NCBI GenBank assembly: GCA_003864495.1
Contig: ML133394.1
Location: 2,356,001-2,420,000 of the forward strand
Reading direction: 5' to 3'
DNA: 64,000 nucleotides
Source: Nemopilema nomurai
Lineage: Eukaryota > Cnidaria > Scyphozoa > Rhizostomeae > Rhizostomatidae
Shown: piece after piece, positions 52,001 through 63,500 of the stretch
How positions within the stretch are numbered: position 1 is the first letter of the stretch
Layout: each line of letters opens with the position of its first letter
The notes under the pieces: generated by a model
Seen by the model: only the letters and a program-made list of their open reading frames with translations
Databases searched by the model: none
Told to the model about the DNA's origin: nothing
Translations under genes and position numbers: made by a program

Positions 52001-55000
52001 ACAGGACAATTGATTCTGACAGTGACGAGGATGACGTAGCACTACCAGATGCAATCAGAAGCAGCAATAGCCATTCACAGACACTGCTGCCAGACTTGGC
52101 AAGCCAGAAGTCGATGTTCAGGAAGCCGTATCGCTTGTGGTACTCAATGCGCATTGCTGCCACCCCGGCACCACCGGCCAAGACGATGGAGATTGAGTGC
52201 CCTTGTCACAGACGGGCGGCCGTGGAGATCCTTGTCGAAAACCCAACTAATGACAGGATAGAGTATGATGTGTTCGTGGAAGGCCCAGACTTGATTGCAG
52301 GAGATGAAGTGGTGATGGTACAGCGCCAGTCTTCAGGGTTATACCAGGTTGACTATGCACCAACTGTCGTGGGAAGAAGTCGAGGGAGGTGTGTTTTATA
52401 TCTTCATTGTTGCAAATGCTATCAATTGGTTTTCATGAAGACAAAGCCTTTTCTATTGGCAATCGTATCCACTGCCCTGTAATTTTCTCTGCCATCATTT
52501 GCAACCATATGCGTGGGAAGGTCATTGTTTCGATTTCACTCTTTTGTCTGCGGTAATGACCAGAACTTAGGAGAATTTTCAATTTCTTGACTGAAGATGT
52601 CGAATAATCATTTCTTTATTTTTTTTCTTTCTCTTTCTTTCTTCCTTTCTTTCTTTCTTTCTTTCTTTCTCTCTTTCTTTCTGAAGACTGAAGAAGTCGG
52701 ATACCCTTTCTTTCTTTTCTCTTAATTGCAGATGCCATGATTCTCAATTTATTGCTGTGTCGTTTTCCACATTGCTCATTTATTAATAAAAGTTTTCCAC
52801 AAGTTTTCCAAAAAGTTTTCTCTCCATTCCCTTCACTTTTTAGCGTGATTTTTCAACATCCATCTGTCGGCGAAATCTGGTATGATCTACATCTTATCGC
52901 AGCATCCCCTCCTCCGCAAGATCTACGGTTGATGCAATGCCCATTGGGAAAGTATGTTCCATTGTTATTTTTACTGCTTTTGATTTTGATCATTGAAGAC
53001 GAGCACCGCTTTCTACATAATCCCCCGCTAATGCTAAGAACGTGTAGTATAATGTATATTTCTTCTGGTGACCTGACAATGTTAATCCCACTGATTTACT
53101 TTTGTTTGTTTACTTGGACAATCCTCTATTAATTTTAGCAAATGCCATCAAATGATTCGGCTGGATAATCCAACAGATGAAGATATAACGTTTGCAGTCA
53201 CGTGCTCCAACAACCACAACTTTAGTTTCGATCTCAGCGACCAAAAGGTACTGTGTGGAATTTTAAACTCAGTCATATTCTTCATCGTGATTTTTTATCA
53301 TAGATTTTCCGCCTACATACATGCAATCTAATGTAAACTGAAAATATGAAGCTCCCTATCTTCTAAGCTTTCGCCTATATAAGCTTTTGGCCATGCGAAT
53401 ATGATTTTGTAGTAGGCATGTTCCACTGGCATAATTTCTATGCCCCCCTTAAATTCCGATGTGCAACTCGTTTATTTTCATCCCCAATTTATAAATTTCT
53501 TGAACGGGTAACTACAGAGTCCATAAAGCGTGGCAGTAAGAAAATCAGAAATTTTGAATTTAGCTGCACAGTACAATAAGTATCAGACAGCATGCTAGAA
53601 GTTATATTATTATATCGAAACAGCTTTCAGTACTTACAAGGGTATGGTTTTATTTTGGTATTTTTGTGAACGTTTGGCTGCAGCAGAAATTGTATCATTT
53701 TGATCAATAAATGTTTTAGATTCAGCTTCTTCCTCATTCTGGTATTGAGGTACCGTTGACTTTTTCGCCGTCTGCTCTTGGACTTGGAAGACACAAGGCT
53801 GAGATTGTTTTCAGTAGCAAAAAGGTGATCTTTTTTTCCTGATATTAACATCCTATTATCCATTTATTCTAGCAAGATCACCTCTTTTGTTTTTAAGGAT
53901 TCAATTTTATCAATCTTAAGAGGATGTGATTTAATTATTGCATTCTCCAAGTAGTCTGGCCATGATCTAATATAATATAACTCTCAAAAGCACTTCTCTA
54001 AGGAAATTCTTTCGACTCTAGCTTGGTGACCTCGTTTTCGTCGTGAATGGAAGCGGGCAGCCTCCTGTGCCATCACCTGACCACGTGATACGGTCATCAC
54101 TGTCAAGCAGCGCTTCCACCATCATATCATTTGAAAACCCTTTTGAAGAAGACATTATTGTGAATGTCGACTTGCAAGAGAGAGCTCTCAGTAGAACAGG
54201 TAGGAAACCCCTTGAAATACTGCCCACACAAAAACAAAGGGCAATGAGGGTGCCAAGGGAGACGCCTAGTTTATCAATGCAGTTCATGTTGCATCCATGC
54301 CACGTTGAATAGGTGGGCCTAGCACCTAGATGGCAATCTGACATACCAATTAAAAAACATTTTGTTTCATTGATAATTTTTAAGTATTTCGATTTTACCA
54401 AGGATGTACAAACTTTATATACCAAGGATTTCAAGTTTCCCTGATGATCCAATAATTCTTTCTTAATGCAAACCTACGACACTTGTCATTTCTTCTTTTG
54501 AAAATCACATGCTTTACTTTGTGTTGTAATGCTCCACAAAGTTGGTCACGTAGAAATTCACAAGCCTGTTTTGTTATTTTTTTCAGGCATCATAATGAAT
54601 CTCTCTCACACGCAACAAGTTTCACGTGATCCAGCATTTAGCCTCCTCCTCAGGCAAGCAAGCGACATTTACCTCCCACCAAAAGCAACACTAGATATCC
54701 CAATATGCTTTGCACCGGATTCGATGTTGAGACATGAGGCTACTTGCTACCTGACAGCTATAAAGGCCGACGGCTCTTCGTTTGAAACACATGGACAAAT
54801 TACTAAATTTCCATACAACAGAGAGATGCGGTGGGTGTTTCCAATCAGTGGAATTCCGGAGTCTTGCCCTATTAAGGACTCAAAGGCACCACGTATTGAG
54901 TGCAAAGCAAGGGCAAGATTGGAGAAAAGGCTGGAACTCTCATTCACAGGTCTCAATATGAACCTACCGAACTATGCAAGTGCGATCTACCTTCGGTCTT

Positions 55001-56842
55001 TGTCACCAAGTTGTACTGTGGGTCCCACTTCAAACTTTGATTACGGTGCAGACTACATGTTTTTGCCCGAAGACTTCAAGTACACGTTCGATTTTGCGGA
55101 CACGGAGTCGCAAGTTGCGGTTGAACGGACCGTTGGGGTGAATCTCGTGCGAAGAATGAGTCACAAAGTATCTGGCGTAGTCACTCTTCTTTTCAATCTC
55201 GTCTTCACTCCACATAAGTCTTTCAGGTAAGCGTAAATTACGCCACTTCAAGGAAATCACAAACTCATGTTTATTAGAGATGAAGAGTCAGTTTCCCGTG
55301 CTCAAGCAATGTATTCTTTCGTCATCTTGCCATTAATATTTTTACATTTTGCCTATCTTGCTCTGCCTTGTGATAACACCTTCCTTTTTCCGCTTATAGT
55401 ATTATCACGGTTTTTTGCCCTCCTGCTCGTCTACTGCTTTTGGAATTATTCTACATGTTAGACTTGTACTCTGCCTGTAATCATACTTTCTTGCGTGCGT
55501 TTTTGCAAATTTCTCGTGGTCATGATTCGCTGCTAGCCTTTCATAAGCTCTTATCAATCAATATTGCTTTCACAAAGTGTTTTTCGACGTGTCAGTTTAC
55601 GGTGTCAGTAAGGCAACGGTTTCCCTTTTTGCAGCCATCTGGTTCACTTGGTGGTCACCGCCAGCTCCGGAGGAGTTTGGCGATTCCCGCTTCGATTCAC
55701 TGCAACGGAGCCAGCGCCCGATGACGTCATCCAGCTCGAAGCGGCAGGTCTAAACAAAGAGGTTTCAATCGGATTTCGATTAACAAGTAAATCGGAGTAA
55801 GTGCAAGAGTAGCTTTTAGAAGAGGCTAATGGTTCATCAGCCCTACTGACCCCTCAATTCATATTCACTCTCTTTTATTCATAAAGGTGATGGCGTGCTT
55901 ATTTAGGTTGTTCTTTATCGTCTCTAGGTCCTCTGTGCCATACCGCGTTAGCCTGGAAGCAACTGGCGACCAAATGTTTTCTGTATCACCCTTGTCTGGG
56001 GAGTTGCCGCCCTCAAACACGCCCGGGGAGCTCTTCAAAGTTACGTACAAGCCAACATATTACGGCAAAAAGCACACGAGCAAGTTGCAAATTCAGGTCT
56101 GTGCTGTTGCTTTATTATACACGACAGTTACCAAGCTTGCCATTTAACATTGCGCTTGTTTTCCTTAAGGTTATGTAAATGGTGTAATCTTAGAGTTACT
56201 TTGTTTGCTTATGACGTTGAATTCGAGTCTATGCAAATGTTATTTGACCCATCTAACTGTTTCTGATGCACTTTTTGACCAAGCAAAGCAAGAATTCTGA
56301 GTATTTTGAATAAGGCAACGCGTTGTGACTGACGCGCTATGCCATTAATGGCTAATGCATTGTATTGTGTAGCAGTAGAACTATTGAAGGAATCAAATAA
56401 AATATGGAACCAGAGCCTACTGCTTCATAGTAACATTTTCGCGTGATTATATACGTATTGAATGCTCAACTAGCTTTTCATCCCTCCAGTAAAAAAATTG
56501 TTTACCAATAATAAACAACTTCAATTTGAAAGTATTTCATTATTTTCGTAATAAATTTAGTTAGAGAAAGTGGTAAAAATTGATTTTTTCTGATTGCAGA
56601 CACCTGATATGCAATGGGTGTATGAGCTACGGGGCGTGCTTCCATCGTATCAACCACCGCTTGCAATGTCCACGCGGGACGCGGAAGAATGGCCCGCGGT
56701 GCCGCGCAAGGGAAGCAGACGCAAGAAAAACTATATCAGAGACAACCTGAATGTGAACAGCACAGCTGTGAGTTCTCCGTTGAAAGGGAGTCCATTGGTA
56801 AAGAGAGGAAAGACCGTTTCAACAGACTACTACAGTTATTAG
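28063..56842 (+). CDS. CFAP47: CFAP47 cilia- and flagella-associated protein 47 (53 exons, intact)
   Basis: Splicing 53 exons gives an uninterrupted 3238-aa protein, near the length of human CFAP47 (about 3190). CFAP47 is a structural protein of the motile-cilium axoneme, placed in the central apparatus (FAP47 in Chlamydomonas), and its loss impairs sperm flagella in humans. The N-terminus matches the family: a GIRV-PP-V-EF start followed by beta-sandwich repeats of the ASH/MSP (Ig-like) type, for example VDFGTIIADGRILRQEIAI. A calponin-homology domain lies near residues 1777-1905 with DGLVLASLIAAHAP, followed by more Ig-like repeats. The C-terminal tail is basic and Ser-rich and ends at TAG 56840-56842. 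Phases agree at all 52 junctions. One intron uses a GC donor (34003). The ATG at 28063 is chosen because the family motif starts a few codons later. Exon coordinates are in the four segment entries. Confidence 0.97.
28219..29503 (+). other. CFAP47: CFAP47 intron 1
   Basis: A 1285-base GT-AG intron, the longest of the gene. AT-rich; I see no coding segment, repeat array or RNA gene in it. Confidence 0.75.
34003..34220 (+). other. CFAP47: GC-AG intron 9 of CFAP47
   Basis: The intron begins GCATGT after GAAG and ends TTTTTTGTAG. No GT donor nearby keeps the frame: the GT at 34008 leads to a stop in exon 10. GC-AG introns are a small minority in animals, normally spliced by the U2 machinery. Confidence 0.7.
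35855..43189 (+). other. CFAP47: CFAP47 exons 14-28 (about residues 814-1578)
   Basis: Exons: 35855-35988, 36516-36626, 37091-37221, 37471-37593, 38104-38187, 38588-38713, 38969-39037, 39467-39640, 40394-40491, 40587-40776, 40883-41093, 41357-41555, 41779-41997, 42378-42691, 43078-43189. The run encodes further Ig-like/ASH repeats; successive domains show the pattern of a central Phe-Gly turn, a Lys-rich strand and N-x-S/T turns. Exon 27 has a Ser/Thr-rich stretch and exon 28 is very acidic, together a probable flexible linker before the CH region. The exon 21 donor (39641) is the first of eleven near-identical tandem copies. Confidence 0.92.
39626..40114 (+). repeat. 44-bp minisatellite that copies the CFAP47 exon 21 splice donor
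   Basis: Eleven copies of a 44-base unit, nearly identical (differences such as GCGGAA/GCCGAA and CCCTGA/CCTTGA). Each unit holds the last 15 bases of exon 21 (TTCAACCCTGCGGAA), the donor GTGAGT and the first part of the intron. Donors fall at 39641 and every 44 bases to 40081. Only the first keeps the reading frame: use of the second reaches TGA within the array. Low divergence among copies suggests recent expansion. Confidence 0.97.
43309..43642. mobile_element. Foldback/MITE-like inverted-repeat element in CFAP47 intron 28
   Basis: Two inverted arms of roughly 80 bases, 43309-43388 and about 43524-43606, are nearly perfect reverse complements (beginning AATTGCTAGAAAAAGTGGAA). They flank a unique centre of about 135 bases. 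The centre holds its own small inverted repeat (ATTGGTTATAATTGACCAAT). No coding capacity, as expected of a non-autonomous element. A 15-base unit (TTTTGTACCACAAAG) is repeated twice just right of the arms (43605-43634). The direct repeat CAGATGTTATTTTC occurs at 43295-43308 and 43643-43656 and may be a target-site duplication, though 14 bases is long for a typical MITE. Confidence 0.75.
43755..47553 (+). other. CFAP47: CFAP47 exons 29-36 with calponin-homology domain (residues 1579-2011)
   Basis: Exons: 43755-44036, 44335-44536, 44703-44901, 45459-45556, 46078-46194, 46590-46724, 46889-46990, 47392-47553. Exons 29-30 are a CFAP47-specific helical lead-in (DVVTHLCGKTIPGIP). Exons 31-34 form the CH domain, about residues 1777-1905: VFSVGERIVLSWVNYHY (first helix), DGLVLASLIAAHAP (the CH core), then the LKVVGAVRYLGMDYDVV and ISILMLCIYLYHRLP helices. 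CH domains bind actin or microtubules; in axonemal proteins a microtubule role is likelier. Exons 35-36 start the following Ig-like domain. Confidence 0.93.
48019..56842 (+). other. CFAP47: CFAP47 exons 37-53 (residues 2012-3238)
   Basis: Exons: 48019-48215, 48508-48584, 48754-49137, 49300-49548, 50038-50375, 50525-50643, 50978-51032, 51384-51550, 52005-52388, 52844-52951, 53139-53247, 53720-53824, 54022-54199, 54587-55226, 55635-55796, 55928-56096, 56600-56842. Exons 37-38 give a Lys-rich linker (AKKKTKHSSLKK), and the rest gives further Ig-like domains. Exon 50 (640 bases) is the largest of this part. The last exon holds a basic tail ending near STDYYSY. Local base composition rises in GC in exons 39-41 compared with the flanking introns, as normal for coding DNA. 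Confidence 0.93.
52588..52715. repeat. (CTTT)n microsatellite in CFAP47 intron 45
   Basis: A polypyrimidine run of CTTT/TTTC units (about 52614-52683) is flanked by two similar segments, GACTGAAGATGTCGAATA near 52589 and GACTGAAGAAGTCGGATA near 52686. The run may have grown inside a duplicated segment of about 97 bases. It lies about 130 bases before the exon 46 acceptor. Confidence 0.85.
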
Positions 56843-59800
56843 TCTGTCAAAGGTTTTTCTGAACTGTTTATACCAAATTATGGGCAAGGCTTGCACACTT
56901 TTGGTATTCACTGACGAATGTAAAAATAGGAGACTTTTTTAGTTCAAAGTATTTCAAAATGTAGTAATAGTGTTGTTTCTCGGTTGATTCTTTATGAATT
57001 AGTCCATCACAATATCACCAATTGTAGATTTGACATTAATCGTGTTTTGATCTTAACTCTGTTTTCTAAGCCATATGGAAGCTCCGAAGTTCCATTCCGA
57101 AAGAAATTATACACAACATGAATTTGAACACTTTATAATTCTTTTTTAAAAATGGCTGCTATCCCACAAAGCATAGCCTGTAACAAATTATTGTCTAAAA
57201 CCATTTTCATCTTTTTCAACATTTTTTTAAAGGGAGAACCACAGTACCACGGTGAAAATGTTCCTTAAGGATTTTTTACCTTGAAAATTGTGTCCAAAAA
57301 CATACTTCTATAGACACTTCAAGGTATCTCTTCCCTCCCTGTTCTGGACCAAAGGAAATTAGCCGATTAAAGGATTTTTCAATTAGCAAGCCAGCATGGA
57401 ATAAAAAAATAAGTGTTTCTCGTCCCTTGAAATAATAGTTCATCTATGTAAGCACTTTTTGACAGAAAGTATGGACAATGGCACGTAATTAACAGAAGGC
57501 TTTACCCATACAAAATTACCCAAATTAAACTCTAAAATATTATTTTCAAATACATGCTTTTATGCATTTCGAATGTTCACCAATACCCTGTAAAGCTTTA
57601 GAAAAGTCGATACTAGCCTCTTCCAAAAAAATTCTTACCTTAAATGCGCATTTTCAAAAAACATGTAAGGCTATTGCCTTACGAAATAACCAAATTCCAA
57701 CCTTAGATATTTTTCCTTTCAACATCGTTTTCTGCACTGGAAATGAGAATATATCGCTTTAAAAGCACTCATTAAGTAGTTATTGGAGATTTAAGGGGAA
57801 AGGAATTCTAACTAATTATTTAGATTTTTGGTAAACACAATGCAGGCGTATGATACACAAATATCGACCTGAATTATTTTCTATAAAGCATGATCCTCTG
57901 CAGTTGAAAGAAAACCAATCCGCTGCAAGAACTATTGAAGCAGTTTTCCATTTTAAGGCAAAATGCTCCCTTATGAAAGATAAAAGAATGCCATTTTGAG
58001 GCAGATAAAAGAATGCCAAATTTTTGCGGAAAATAGAAGGCTATAGCCTTACGAAATAAACAGAAAACGATCTAATATGTTTTCTTGAACAATGGCTTTC
58101 TCCACTAAAAGTGGGTAGCTATAGCCTTTACAACACTACTATAGCAGTTATTGGCATTTTCAAGTAAAACATTTCAAACTAAGATGGCCACTTTTGCTAA
58201 AAATGCAAAGCTATAGCCTTACAAAGCAACCAATTATCGACCGCAAATATTATTTTCAAAACACAGTTTTCTGTACTTGGAATGAGTAGTAATTGCATGT
58301 ACAACACTACTATAGCATTTATGGGTCTTTTCAACAAAAAAGTTTGTTACTAAAAATGGCCGTTTTCCGCAAAAAATGCAAGACTATAGCCTTACAAAAC
58401 GACCAAATAACGACAGCAAATATTTTTTTCGAAAACACAGTTTTTTTCGGAATGAGTAGTATTGCATGTACAATACTACAATAGCATTTATGTGTCTTTG
58501 CCAGAAAAGAAATTTGTTACTAAAAACGGCCGCTTTCCGCAAAAAACACAAGGCTATAGCCTTACAAAACGACCAAACATTCGACCGCAAATATTATTTT
58601 CAAAACACAGTTTTCTGTTTTCGGAATGAGTAGTTATTACATGTACAACACTACTATAGCAGTAATTGGCATTTTCCCGAAAAAAAATTCACTTTAAAAT
58701 TCTTATTTGAAACGCCTATTTACACAAAGATTGCAAAGCTATTGCCTTGAAAATGACCATATTTCGGGTAATGACTTGTTCTCTGAGCGAAAAAAGTTTA
58801 ATTAAAATGCCCGCTCCCAGAGAAGAAGGCACAGGTAGAGATTTACATGATGTTTAATGGTCTGTGTTTAACTTCTTTTCCTTCCAATCCTTCCATTGTA
58901 ATGTCACGTGTAATGTAGTCCTACTACAAATTGGGGCGAGGGGGGGTGGGCTGAAGGCAGATCTCAGTGAAGACAAACTAATGAGGAGTTCCCTTTCTTG
59001 GAACGACCCCAGACCTGTATACTGGATAATGATACTTTCAAAAGTTTGCTTCCTTTTCGTTTGAGGTTATCGTGCACGAAAGAAGGGCGATGCCAAAACG
59101 TACCTTAATTCTCCCCCCCCCCCCCAAATGATTCCCCAGGCTGCAATGTGCCATCGAATTAGATTGGTGCTGCAACAAAGGGTGCCGATATGGCAACCAA
59201 TGCTATTCTCTGTGCCTCTTCAGTTCCAATGCCTTCAAACCTTAAAATGAATAGTCGAATAAGGGATAAGAGATATCGCTTTTCTTTACAACAGACGACA
59301 TGACAAAGTCCAAATTATATGAATTACACAGGACGGTGGTTCCATTGTCACAACTGATGTGAACTGCTTTCGCAGCGAGCTGTGTTGGAGCGAGGAAGCA
59401 AAGCCAACGAGCAGAGCATACACATACTATCTGTCGATACGAGGTAGGACTTCTTTGTAAACAGTCTCGTAACGCAGAGGAACTTAACTTTGGCATTGTT
59501 TTCTTTAGTAAGTTCAACTCGCATACACACTTTATTCACTTGCCTTATCTTTGGTACTCCAAGAATCTTTGGTGAACATAAGAAACCTTTGTGTCCTGTT
59601 TACGCAACTTTTAATTCACGTTAACGTTCTGTTTACTATCGATTACTAAAGTTTCGGTGCGACTTAGCCCGCAGCTAAGGTAAGCAATTGCATTCCATTT
59701 TTCGATCAATTGAAATAACTGTAAAAATAATACTAGCGATTGTGCTTTTAACTTTCCTCGTTCTGTTCGCCAGACAATAATAATATGGTAAGCAGAAAAA

Positions 59801-60511
59801 GGCAGCGTAGCGTGGAAAGCTACTACATTCATCCAGCTACGCAAAAAGCCATGCTAGTCTAGCCCAGGTTCTAGCTGTTTGACAACGTCCAAATCCATTA
59901 ACAGCAAAATTGGCGCTACTAATGTCCCTAACTTGAAAATATCGTCGTCGTTTCAGTGAGAACAGCAAAAAATGTTGATGTTCGATAATGATGCTCCAAA
60001 TGGGTGGACATTTGATTGATGGTCAAAATCAGCGGCATAGATTAAGGGGCATAAGGCGACCCCCTATCCTGACACTTGACACAGACAAAGATCCCACCAT
60101 ACATCACTGGTCAATGTTTTGCAAGGATTAGCAAAATTCTTGGAATTCTTTAACTAGATTCTCATTCATAAGTCACATTCTTGAAAAGAACAAAAAATAC
60201 TTGTCTTCTATCTTCTGTTGCTCAGTAATACTTTTACTATGCAGTTGATCGAACTGATGCACACCCCCTCTAATACCTCAATACGAGTGGCAAAATTTAG
60301 TTCCAGTAGCGTCTGTTTTGCAGCTGCCGTTTCTATCTTCAAACAACTTCTCATCTTTCCTCCTTAAAAAATTTCGAGCACATTACATACCAAGCCTTTC
60401 AGGAACATAAATTACTTTATGGGTGTTTCATATCATCTTTCAGCTTGTACAATCATCGACGGCTTTTTACTAATTAAAAGTGATATTCCAGCGAAGGATT
60501 TTTAGAACAAC
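56843..60511 (+). other. CFAP47-SLCO intergenic region
   Basis: A 3.7-kb AT-rich spacer. It should contain the CFAP47 3' UTR (first clear AATAAA at 57400-57405), a degenerate tandem array (57540-58790, listed separately), a G-run near 58936-58951, a C-run at 59112-59125 and, toward the right, the promoter and leader of the transporter gene. No protein-coding or RNA gene recognised. Confidence 0.7.
57540..58790. repeat. Degenerate tandem array, about 170-185-bp unit
   Basis: A shared core CTAT(A/T)GCCTTAC is found at 57671, 58041, 58211, 58384, 58554 and, weaker, 58739. A decayed unit lies between the first two. Spacings of 170, 173, 170 and 185 define the period. Other shared blocks are the ATCGACC/AAATATT segment, ACACAGTTTTCTGT, GAATGAGTAGT, ACTACTATAGCA and ATGGCC...CGCAAAAA. 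Copies in the middle are closest to one another and the ends are eroded. No coding capacity. Confidence 0.85.
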
Positions 60512-63500
60512 ATGGAAGAGACTTCAGAAACAATTCCACTAGAAGTAACTGGTAATGACCAGAAACAGGAGTTTTGCGGTGATGGGAAAAAGGACGATGC
60601 ATCCATGGACAAAACATTGCTGTGCGGCTGGGGAAAATGGCGGCCAAAATTTCTTCAGCCTCTCTCGAGACCAAGCGCCTTTCTTGTTGCGATGGTTCTT
60701 TATGCACTAACGGCAGGTATATTGTGAAAATCATTATAGCTAAAATAGAGCTAGTAATATTCGAAGTAGTTTATTAGCTGGTTAATGTATAGGATAGGTC
60801 TTATTATGAAATCAAAATTAAGGATAGCTAAAATTTAGAGCTAGTACATATTCGAAAGTATGTTTATTATGTTGCTGGTTAATGTATAGGATAGGTCTTA
60901 TTATGAAAATCAAAATTAAGGATAGCTAAAATTCAGAGTTGGTACATGTTCGAAAATATGTTTATTATGTTGCTGGTTAACGTATAGGATCGGTCGTATT
61001 GTGAAAATCAAAATTAAGGATAGCTAAAATTCAGAGCTGGTACATATTTGAAAATATGTTTATTATGTTGCTGGTTAATGTATAGAATAGGTCTTATTGT
61101 GAAAATCAAAATTAAGGATAGCTAAAATTCAGAGCTGGTACATATTCGAAAGTATGTTTATTATGTTGCTGGTTAACGTATAGGATAGGTCTTATTGTGA
61201 AAATCAAAATCAACGATAGCTAAAATTCAGAGTTGGTACATATTCGAAAATATGTTTATTATGTTGCTGGTTAACGTATAGGATGGTCGTATTGTGAAAA
61301 TCAAAATTAAGGATAGCTAAAATTCAGAGTTGGTACATATTTGAAAATATGTTTATTATGTTGCTGGTTAATGTATAGGATAGGTCTTATTATGAAAATC
61401 AAAATTAAGGATAGCTAAAATTCAGAGCTGGAACATATTCGAAAATATGTCTATTATGCTGCTGGTTAGCGTATAGGTTAGGTCTTGTTATATATCCATG
61501 GAAATGTCAGTGTTTTTGCAAGGAAATGAATTACCTTTTTTGTTTTCAAATTCCCTTGATTTTGATGAATTTTCAGGAACCTTGAGCGGTCTGACTGGGG
61601 TGAATCTGCCAGATATTGAAAAGGAATTTGGCTTCAGCAGCAAACAGTCAGCCATGATACTTCTCGCAAACGATATCGGAGGAATGGTGATGCTTCCATT
61701 TATTAGCTTTTACGGAACAAATGGAAGAAAGCCAAAGTGGATTGGCATTGGAGCATTTGTTGCAGGTGAATCAGAATAGGCAAATTAATGATTTAAAAGG
61801 TTTCTTGTTCAGCAACGTAAAGGCTGGTGGTTTCAATGACTATATGGTCATTCAAATTTGCAGTAATAAGAAAACTGGCCTGATATAATGATATAATTTC
61901 CAGCAATTCCTAGTCATTAGAATTCCTCAATATGTGCTCATTTTACCTTCAGTATGATATAACTGTGGAAACAAATGTCGATTTTGAACAGGAAAGGCAA
62001 TTGGGAGAATCCTCCTTTACTAATATTTCATTAACAGGGTTTTCCCAGTTTCAACAGGTTTCAGTAAGAGGTGTCTAACAGATTTCAATGGAAAATCTCA
62101 TTCTTGGTAGACATCATCCTCTGGGCTCTTTTTAAAACGAGGTGCTATGTCGCGGTGATTGGTCCAATTATAGCCAATCATACGCTGTTCTTATCTCCCT
62201 CTAGTGTTCCCGATCCACAACTGGCTATTAATTGCATACTCTGATGATTTTTGAACAAGAGCACTTACTATGTCCAGCTACTGTAACTTGTTTTTAATGA
62301 AAATCGCTTTCCTCCCAGTCCAGCTTGTACGTTACATGCTACCAATTTTTCAGATGCACAGTGATAAAATCTTTCCTTTCAGGCCTTGGCGCACTACTCA
62401 TGGTTCTCCCGAAACTGATGATTGGCAGTTACTTAATCCCTGGCATCGCAAAGCGATCCAATTTGTGCGCCAATGGTCACACTGGACTGCCGGGCCTAGC
62501 GGAAAGCTGCAGTGGGCCACAAGGATACGCTTCGTCTTGGAAACACCTGGCTTTGTTTTGTTTAGCACAGCTCGTTTTTGGCATCGGAGTGACCCCTGCG
62601 TGGCCGCTAGGCCCTGCCTACCTAGATGAGAACGTCAATCCTAAAATGACACCCATTTACCTTGGCATTTTCATGGTCTCCATTTTCGTTGGTCGCGGTA
62701 TGGGCTATGCCGCCGGTGGCTTCTTTTCGAGAATTTTCACCAATGTCGTCCTGGTGAGATTTTCTTTTCGTAAATCCCGGTTGTTTACACGAGGAAACGC
62801 GTTCTTACAACTTTGAAACTACTTCATAACACCCTTGTTAGAATAAACTTATAGCAATGTAGTCTGAAAAACTTTACATAAATTTCTAGCACCTAGGCCG
62901 CGCATTGGACACACCTGTTATATTGTGAAAATTAATTATTTCAACGGACCTAATGCAAAGCGAGAACTAGGTATTTTTCTTTGCTTGTAAACCCAGATTT
63001 TCATCTTTCATGGTATTTGCATCCTTTTAGAAGAAAAAGAGCAATTAAAGATTAGTTTGGTTTTTTTTTCTTTCTATATATCTACTTTTATATCTTATTT
63101 CTCTAATACATCTTTAACAAGTATCTATTTGTATATCTTCAACCTGGTAGATGAAGTGACTGTATATTTTCTAGCCTACTGGCGTCTCTTTATCAAGAGA
63201 AGATCCTCGCTGGATTGGAGCTTGGTGGCTGGGCTTTTTCGTTTTTGCATGGATTGCCATAATTGCTGGTATAATTTTGATCTGTTTTCCCCGTGAGATG
63301 CCAAAATATCGTGAAAAGCGCCTCGACGCATTAGATAAAGGGAAACTCCCTCCAGCCAACACAGCAATCGGCAAAGGTAAGCAGCTTCCATTGAAGCAAC
63401 CATATCTTCTCGAGACTTCTCTCCAATGCAATAGTAAGGCTGAGACATACTGGGAGGAAGACGGTACAAGGAAACCAACTGTTGGACAACTGGACAGGAA

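Noticed and set aside
62270..62629. 119-codon frame overlapping SLCO exon 3
   Set aside because: The exon is coding in another frame with clear OATP motifs; this frame is a shadow.
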